A stretch of 9,560 nt of DNA from Deltaproteobacteria bacterium (GTDB lineage Bacteria; Desulfobacterota; Binatia; UBA9968; CAXXLF01), in contig JACZXR010000056.1 of assembly GCA_022571535.1 (NCBI GenBank), positions 1 to 9,560 on the forward strand, read 5' to 3'. Made by a program: the position numbers and the translations under genes. The notes under the pieces are model-generated. The model did no database searches. It saw nothing but the letters and a program-made list of their open reading frames with translations, and was not told where the DNA came from. Shown piece by piece: positions 5,787-9,560 of the stretch; within the stretch, counting starts at the first letter, position 1; each line of letters starts with the position of its first letter.

Positions 5787-5815
5787 ACTAGAAGTTTCTT
5801 TGTAAAACCGCTAGT
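5787..5815. promoter_or_regulatory. Imperfect inverted repeat upstream of groES, possible operator
   Basis: ACTAGAAGTTT (5787-5797) and AAACCGCTAGT (5805-5815) are reverse complements at 9 of 11 positions, with the mismatches as one central dinucleotide, and are 7 bp apart. CTAG, generally rare in bacterial DNA, occurs three times nearby (5775, 5788, 5811). The consensus CIRCE operator TTAGCACTC-N9-GAGTGCTAA is absent. The repeat lies 31 bp before the groES ATG, where a heat-shock repressor operator would be expected, but no regulator is identified. Confidence 0.35.
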
Positions 5816-5846
5816 TTAAAGTTACAGATCAGAAAGGAGGAGAGAA

Positions 5847-6137
5847 ATGAAGATCAGGCCCTTGCAGGACCGGGTGATTGTGAAAAGAATTGCGGAAGAA
5901 GAAAAAACCAAAGGAGGGATCATCATCCCTGACACAGCAAAGGAAAAACCGCAGGAAGGCCGAGTAGTTGCAGTCGGCAAAGGGAAGGTGAATGATGACG
6001 GCAAAATCACCCCTTTGGATGTCAAGGTAAACGACCGGGTGCTCTTTGGCAAGTACTCAGGTTCAGAGATCAACATTGATGATGAGGAGCATCTGATCAT
6101 GCGCGAGGAGGATATCCTCGGCATCGTCGAGAAATAA
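5847..6137 (+). CDS. groES: Co-chaperonin GroES (Cpn10)
   Basis: GroES is the heptameric lid of the GroEL folding chamber in the cytoplasm. The 96-residue length is normal. MKIRPLQDRVIVKR at the N-terminus is diagnostic, the GroEL-contacting mobile loop spans about 17-32 with GGIIIPD (23-29), and the tail VLFGKYSGSEINID (65-78) followed by a terminal ILGIVEK completes the fold. A strong ribosome site (AAAGGAGG, 5833-5840) lies 6 bases before the ATG. groEL follows after 33 bp, the usual operon arrangement. Confidence 0.98.
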   Translation: MKIRPLQDRVIVKRIAEEEKTKGGIIIPDTAKEKPQEGRVVAVGKGKVNDDGKITPLDVKVNDRVLFGKYSGSEINIDDEEHLIMREEDILGIVEK

Positions 6138-6170
6138 CCATAAAGGAAAGAAAGGTAAGGAGGCACATAG

Positions 6171-7835
6171 ATGGCAGCTAAGATCGTAAAATTTAGCCAG
6201 GATGCGCGAGAGTCAATCCAAAGGGGGATTAATATTCTTACAGACGCCGTCACCGTTACGCTTGGACCTAAAGGGCGCAATGTTGTATTGGACAAGTCAT
6301 TTGGCGCACCAACCGTGACCAAGGACGGTGTGACGGTGGCAAAAGAGGTCGAGCTCGAAGACAAATTTGAAAACATGGGGGCCCAAATGGTCAAGGAGGT
6401 CGCCAGCAAGACCTCGGATGTGGCCGGAGATGGAACCACCACGGCGACAGTTCTAGCGCGCCAGATATATTCAGAAGGGATCAAGTTGGTAGTGGCCGGG
6501 CACGATCCCATGGGCATCAAACGAGGGGTTGACAAGGCGGTTGTTACCGTTGTCGAGGAACTCAAGAATATGTCCAAGACAACTAGGGATCCCAAAGAGA
6601 TTGCCCAGGTAGGTTCCATTGCAGCTAACAATGACGCAACCATAGGCGAGGTGATCGCGGAAGCGATGAATAAGGTCGGCAAAGAGGGCGTGATTACGGT
6701 AGAGGAGGCCAAGGGCCTAGAAACCAGCCTGGAGGTCGTTGAAGGAATGCAGTTTGACCGCGGCTACCTCTCTCCCTATTTCGTGACCAATCAGGAGCGG
6801 ATGGAGGTGGTCCTTGAAGACGCCTACCTGCTGATCCATGAGAAGAAGATCTCCAATATGAAGGATCTCCTGCCAGTCCTGGAGCAGATATCCAAGACTG
6901 GAAAACCCTTCATTATCATCTCCGAGGACCTAGAGGGGGAGGCGCTGGCAACTCTGGTGGTCAACAAGATCCGAGGCACCCTTCAGTGTGTGGCGGTCAA
7001 GGCCCCTGGATTTGGGGACAGGAGAAAAGCCTTGCTGGAGGATATCGCTATTCTCACCGGAGGTAAGCTTGTCGCCGAAGAACTGGGGATTAAATTGGAA
7101 AACTTAACCCTCCAGGACATGGGGCGGGCTAAGAGAATCGTGGTGGACAAGGATAACACCACGTTGGTGGATGGGGCAGGAAAAAAGGCTGATATTGAAG
7201 GAAGGATCAAACAGATCCGAGCCCAGATTGACGAGACCACCTCGGATTATGACCGTGAAAAACTCCAGGAGCGCCTTGCCAAACTGGTGGGAGGCGTAGC
7301 AGTCATTAATGTAGGTGCTGCCACAGAGATAGAGATGAAAGAGAAAAAGGCGCGCGTTGAAGATGCCCTCCATGCCACTCGTGCAGCAGTCGAAGAGGGG
7401 ATCGTCCCCGGTGGGGGGGTTGCCCTGGTCAGGGCCGCAGGTGCGCTGGATAAGCTAAGGGCCTCTGAGGATGAAAAGTCGGGCATCAAAATTGTGCAAC
7501 GTGTCCTGGAGGAACCTCTGAGGAGAATCGCGATCAATGCAGGCGTGGACGGCTCTATTGCCCTGCTAAAAGTCAAGGAAGGCAAGGGAGCTTTCGGTTA
7601 CAACGCCGTGACAGAAAAATATGAAGACCTCGTGAAGGCCGGGGTTATCGATCCAACCAAGGTCGTTCGCACCGCCCTTCAAAACGCGGCATCGATCGCG
7701 GGGCTTCTCCTCACCACAGAGGCCGTTGTGGCAGATAAACCCGAAGATAAATCATCAGCAATGCCACCGATGCCCCCGGGCGGTGGGATGGGTGGTGGAA
7801 TGGGCGGCATGGGTGGAATGGGCGGCATGATGTAA
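6171..7835 (+). CDS. groEL: Chaperonin GroEL (Cpn60)
   Basis: GroEL forms the ATP-driven double-ring chamber that folds cytoplasmic proteins. All catalytic positions follow E. coli numbering exactly: Asp52 in TKDGVTV, Asp87 in AGDGTTTAT and Asp398 in RVEDALHATR. LGPKGRNVVLDK (31-42), the apical KAPGFGDRR (277-285) and PGGGVALVRA (413-422) are also present. The C-terminus carries the flexible GGM tail (about 537-554), typical of the housekeeping GroEL. Length 554 is slightly above the E. coli value because of the tail. The Shine-Dalgarno AAGGAGG (6157-6163) lies 7 bases before the ATG. Co-transcribed with groES and followed by a terminator-like stem. Nothing suggests a specialised paralogue. 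Confidence 0.99.
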   Translation: MAAKIVKFSQDARESIQRGINILTDAVTVTLGPKGRNVVLDKSFGAPTVTKDGVTVAKEVELEDKFENMGAQMVKEVASKTSDVAGDGTTTATVLARQIYSEGIKLVVAGHDPMGIKRGVDKAVVTVVEELKNMSKTTRDPKEIAQVGSIAANNDATIGEVIAEAMNKVGKEGVITVEEAKGLETSLEVVEGMQFDRGYLSPYFVTNQERMEVVLEDAYLLIHEKKISNMKDLLPVLEQISKTGKPFIIISEDLEGEALATLVVNKIRGTLQCVAVKAPGFGDRRKALLEDIAILTGGKLVAEELGIKLENLTLQDMGRAKRIVVDKDNTTLVDGAGKKADIEGRIKQIRAQIDETTSDYDREKLQERLAKLVGGVAVINVGAATEIEMKEKKARVEDALHATRAAVEEGIVPGGGVALVRAAGALDKLRASEDEKSGIKIVQRVLEEPLRRIAINAGVDGSIALLKVKEGKGAFGYNAVTEKYEDLVKAGVIDPTKVVRTALQNAASIAGLLLTTEAVVADKPEDKSSAMPPMPPGGGMGGGMGGMGGMGGMM

Positions 7836-7848
7836 TTTTCTATCCCAA

Positions 7849-7902
7849 AAACCCGGCCTGCCTATTCCTGCTAAAAAATGGGATGAACGGTGGGCCGGGT
7901 TT
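7849..7902 (+). terminator. Terminator-like stem-loop after groEL
   Basis: AAACCCGGCC (7849-7858) and GGCCGGGTTT (7893-7902) form a perfect 10-bp inverted repeat beginning 13 bp after the groEL stop, followed by a T/C-rich tract (TTTCTTGTCCTTCCTT). The 34-base loop is long, although ATTCC and GGGAT inside it could form an inner stem. It most likely ends the groES-groEL message. Confidence 0.7.
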
Positions 7903-7913
7903 CTTGTCCTTCC

Positions 7914-7942
7914 TTGACAGGAAGACTATTTCGTACTACCCT
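7914..7942 (+). promoter_or_regulatory. Candidate promoter for ffh-rpsP
   Basis: A perfect -35 TTGACA (7914-7919) is followed at 17 bp by a weak -10, TACCCT (7937-7942). It directly follows the groEL terminator and leaves a leader of about 45 bases before ffh. Like the groES candidate, its -35 sits in CCTTGACAGG and is followed within a few bases by CTAT. Confidence 0.4.
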
Positions 7943-7993
7943 CCCACTAGGATTTTTCCCTGAAAAGATAACAAGTTACCCATCCCCTGGAAC

Positions 7994-9334
7994 ATGTTTG
8001 AGAACTTAACCGACAAACTGGAACTGACCTTTAAAAAGCTTAGGGGTCAGGGAAAAATCACCGAAAAGAACATCGAAGAAAGCCTGCGCGAGGTCCGCTT
8101 AGCCTTCCTAGAGGCTGATGTCCATTTCAAAGTCGTAAAGAGTTTTATTGATTCGGTCAGAGTCAAAGCAATGGGCCAAGAGGTCCTGCTCAGCCTCACC
8201 CCCGAGCAACAGCTCATCAAGATCGTCAGAGAAGAGCTCATCTCCCTTCTAGGGGGAGAACGCAAGGACTTGATCTTGAAGGGAAAACCACCCCTGATCA
8301 TCTTGCTCGTTGGCTTACAGGGTTCAGGCAAAACAACCACGGCAGCCAAGCTCGCTCGCTACCTAAAAAAAGAAAAGAACAAGACTCCCTACCTTGTCTC
8401 TGCGGACGTTTATCGACCCGCGGCAATAGAGCAGTTGAAGATACTCGCTGGAGAGCTTGAGCTGCCTGTCCACAGCTCTGACCCAGGAACGCCACCTGTG
8501 ACAATCTGTAGCGAAGCCCTTGCCCAAGCCCGGAAACAACACTTTGATCTCCTCCTCATCGACACGGCAGGCAGACTCCACGTTGACACCGAACTCATGA
8601 AAGAGCTCCAGACTATCCATGGGGCGCTGCATCCACACCAAGTTCTTTTGGTCGCAGATTCTATGACCGGGCAAGACGCAGTCAACCAGGCCCAGAGCTT
8701 TGACCAGTGGCTCAACTTGACCGGCATCATCCTCACAAAAACTGATGGAGACGCACGCGGTGGTGCTGCCCTTTCCATGCGGGAAATTGTCGGCAAGCCT
8801 ATTGTTTTTGTGGGAGTGGGTGAAAAACTGGACGCCCTGGAACCTTTCTTCCCGGATCGGCAGGCCTCGAGAATCCTGGGGATGGGAGACGTCCTAACCC
8901 TCATAGAGAAGGCAGAGCAGGCCCATGAGCAAAAAGAAGCGGGAAAGTTAGAGAAACTGATCAAACAACGATCGTTCTCTTTGGAGGATTTTAAATCGCA
9001 GCTTCAGACGATTAAAAAAATGGGCTCTATCGGTGAGCTGATGGATCTTATCCCTGGGGGCAGAAAACTGAGCCAAAAGATGGATATGACCCAGGCAGAT
9101 AGAGAGTTCAAGCGCGTGGAGGCCATTATCAACTCCATGACGATCGGCGAGCAACGTAACCCGGCTATTCTAAATGGGAGTCGAAGACGCAGAATTGCGC
9201 AAGGGAGCGGCACCTCAGTCACTGAGATCAACCGCCTTATTAAGCAGTTCATGGAAATGAGAAAAATGATGCAGAGGATGAACCAAAAGGGGGCACCAGC
9301 GCTATTTAATCGTACCTCTATGCCTTTCCACTAA
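7994..9334 (+). CDS. ffh: Signal recognition particle GTPase Ffh (SRP54)
   Basis: Ffh binds 4.5S RNA and hydrophobic signal sequences on nascent chains and, with the receptor FtsY, delivers ribosomes to the membrane translocon. The 446 residues show the N domain (1-90), the GTPase G domain with P-loop GLQGSGKTTTAAKL (107-120), DVYRPAA (138-144), DTAGR (190-194) and TKTDGDARGG (248-257), and the methionine-rich M domain (from about 300). The M domain includes the RNA-binding motif GSRRRRIAQGSGTS (395-408) and a Met-rich helix at 420-429. The length is normal. The ATG at 7994 begins the conserved MFENLTDKL, so the start is secure, yet no clear Shine-Dalgarno precedes it (CCCCTGGAAC). rpsP follows after 16 bp, the conserved ffh-rpsP order, indicating co-transcription with the ribosomal gene. 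Confidence 0.98.
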   Translation: MFENLTDKLELTFKKLRGQGKITEKNIEESLREVRLAFLEADVHFKVVKSFIDSVRVKAMGQEVLLSLTPEQQLIKIVREELISLLGGERKDLILKGKPPLIILLVGLQGSGKTTTAAKLARYLKKEKNKTPYLVSADVYRPAAIEQLKILAGELELPVHSSDPGTPPVTICSEALAQARKQHFDLLLIDTAGRLHVDTELMKELQTIHGALHPHQVLLVADSMTGQDAVNQAQSFDQWLNLTGIILTKTDGDARGGAALSMREIVGKPIVFVGVGEKLDALEPFFPDRQASRILGMGDVLTLIEKAEQAHEQKEAGKLEKLIKQRSFSLEDFKSQLQTIKKMGSIGELMDLIPGGRKLSQKMDMTQADREFKRVEAIINSMTIGEQRNPAILNGSRRRRIAQGSGTSVTEINRLIKQFMEMRKMMQRMNQKGAPALFNRTSMPFH

Positions 9335-9350
9335 TTCAAGGAAAAGAAAC

Positions 9351-9560
9351 ATGAGTGTAAAAATACGTTTGAGCAGACATGGGGCAAAGAAGAGTCCATT
9401 TTACCGTATCGTTGTCAGTGACTCCCGTGCGCCCCGGGATGGAAGGTACATCGAACAGGTGGGAACCTATAACCCCAGAGTGGATACCGGTGGTATTAAG
9501 ATCAACAGCGAAAAAATAGAAAGATGGCTACAACGTGGAGCCCAGCCAACCCAAATCGTT
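9351..9560 (+). CDS. rpsP: 30S ribosomal protein S16, truncated by window end
   Basis: The first 70 codons of S16 are visible and the frame is open to the window edge. KIRLSRHGAKKSPFYRIVV (4-22), DSRAPRDGRYIE (24-35) and GTYNP (38-42) are diagnostic. S16 is a small-subunit assembly protein, usually of about 80-90 residues, so only the C-terminal end is missing. The ribosome site AAGGA (9338-9342) lies 8 bases before the ATG. Its place directly behind ffh is the common bacterial arrangement, often continuing with a KH-domain protein, rimM and trmD, which are outside this window. Confidence 0.97.
   Translation, partial: MSVKIRLSRHGAKKSPFYRIVVSDSRAPRDGRYIEQVGTYNPRVDTGGIKINSEKIERWLQRGAQPTQIV

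Noticed and set aside
5655..5846. CIRCE operator or sigma32 promoter before groES
   Set aside because: Looked for TTAGCACTC-N9-GAGTGCTAA and for CTTGAAA with CCCCATNT; neither is present.
5822..6712. 296-codon open frame on the minus strand opposite groES and the start of groEL
   Set aside because: It is serine- and threonine-rich low-complexity sequence produced by the codon use of the two certain genes on the other strand; no family resemblance and it spans the groES-groEL junction.
8410..8964. 184-codon open frame on the minus strand opposite ffh
   Set aside because: Shadow of the conserved GTPase domain on the plus strand; its protein matches nothing recognisable.

Overview
The window (about 50% GC by eye) comes from a diderm bacterium with meso-diaminopimelate peptidoglycan. 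Mpl, a paired set of DUF507 proteins, a GroEL with a GGM tail and the ffh-rpsP gene order fit Desulfobacterota ('Deltaproteobacteria') or a neighbouring phylum such as Methylomirabilota/NC10. That placement is inferred from gene content and order; there is no rRNA or marker tree behind it.

Layout. Positions 1-780 carry no convincing gene. They hold two inverted, diverged copies of a short repeat with TTAACCCCGATCCG ends, then a terminator. Four genes follow on the minus strand (781-4975): an A-type Fe-S carrier (ErpA-like), Mpl, a cytoplasmic serine beta-lactamase-fold hydrolase, and an LD-carboxypeptidase. A divergent 131-bp spacer (4976-5106) holds a cluster of DnaA-box-like sequences. The right half is on the plus strand: two tandem DUF507 genes with a 4-bp overlap, groES-groEL, a terminator, ffh, and the first 70 codons of rpsP, cut by the window edge.

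How the genes work together. LD-carboxypeptidase, serine hydrolase and Mpl read as one peptidoglycan peptide-recycling module. The carboxypeptidase would trim tetrapeptide to tripeptide. The hydrolase could be an AmiE-like MurNAc-L-alanine amidase, although its substrate cannot be read from sequence. Mpl would ligate the freed tripeptide to UDP-MurNAc. The right half is housekeeping: protein folding (GroES/GroEL), co-translational targeting (Ffh) and the ribosome (S16).

Main non-coding observation. A small repeat family with terminal inverted repeats occupies three of the left-hand intergenic spaces: two copies at 1-696, one at 1222-1358 and one at 3931-4052. Copy 499-696 is complete, with perfect 14-bp ends. 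In the two copies that abut genes, the end of the repeat supplies the stop codon of the neighbouring gene (TGA for mpl, TAG for the carboxypeptidase). One copy has a palindromic insertion that its partner lacks. There is no recognisable CIRCE operator before groES; a different imperfect inverted repeat lies there.
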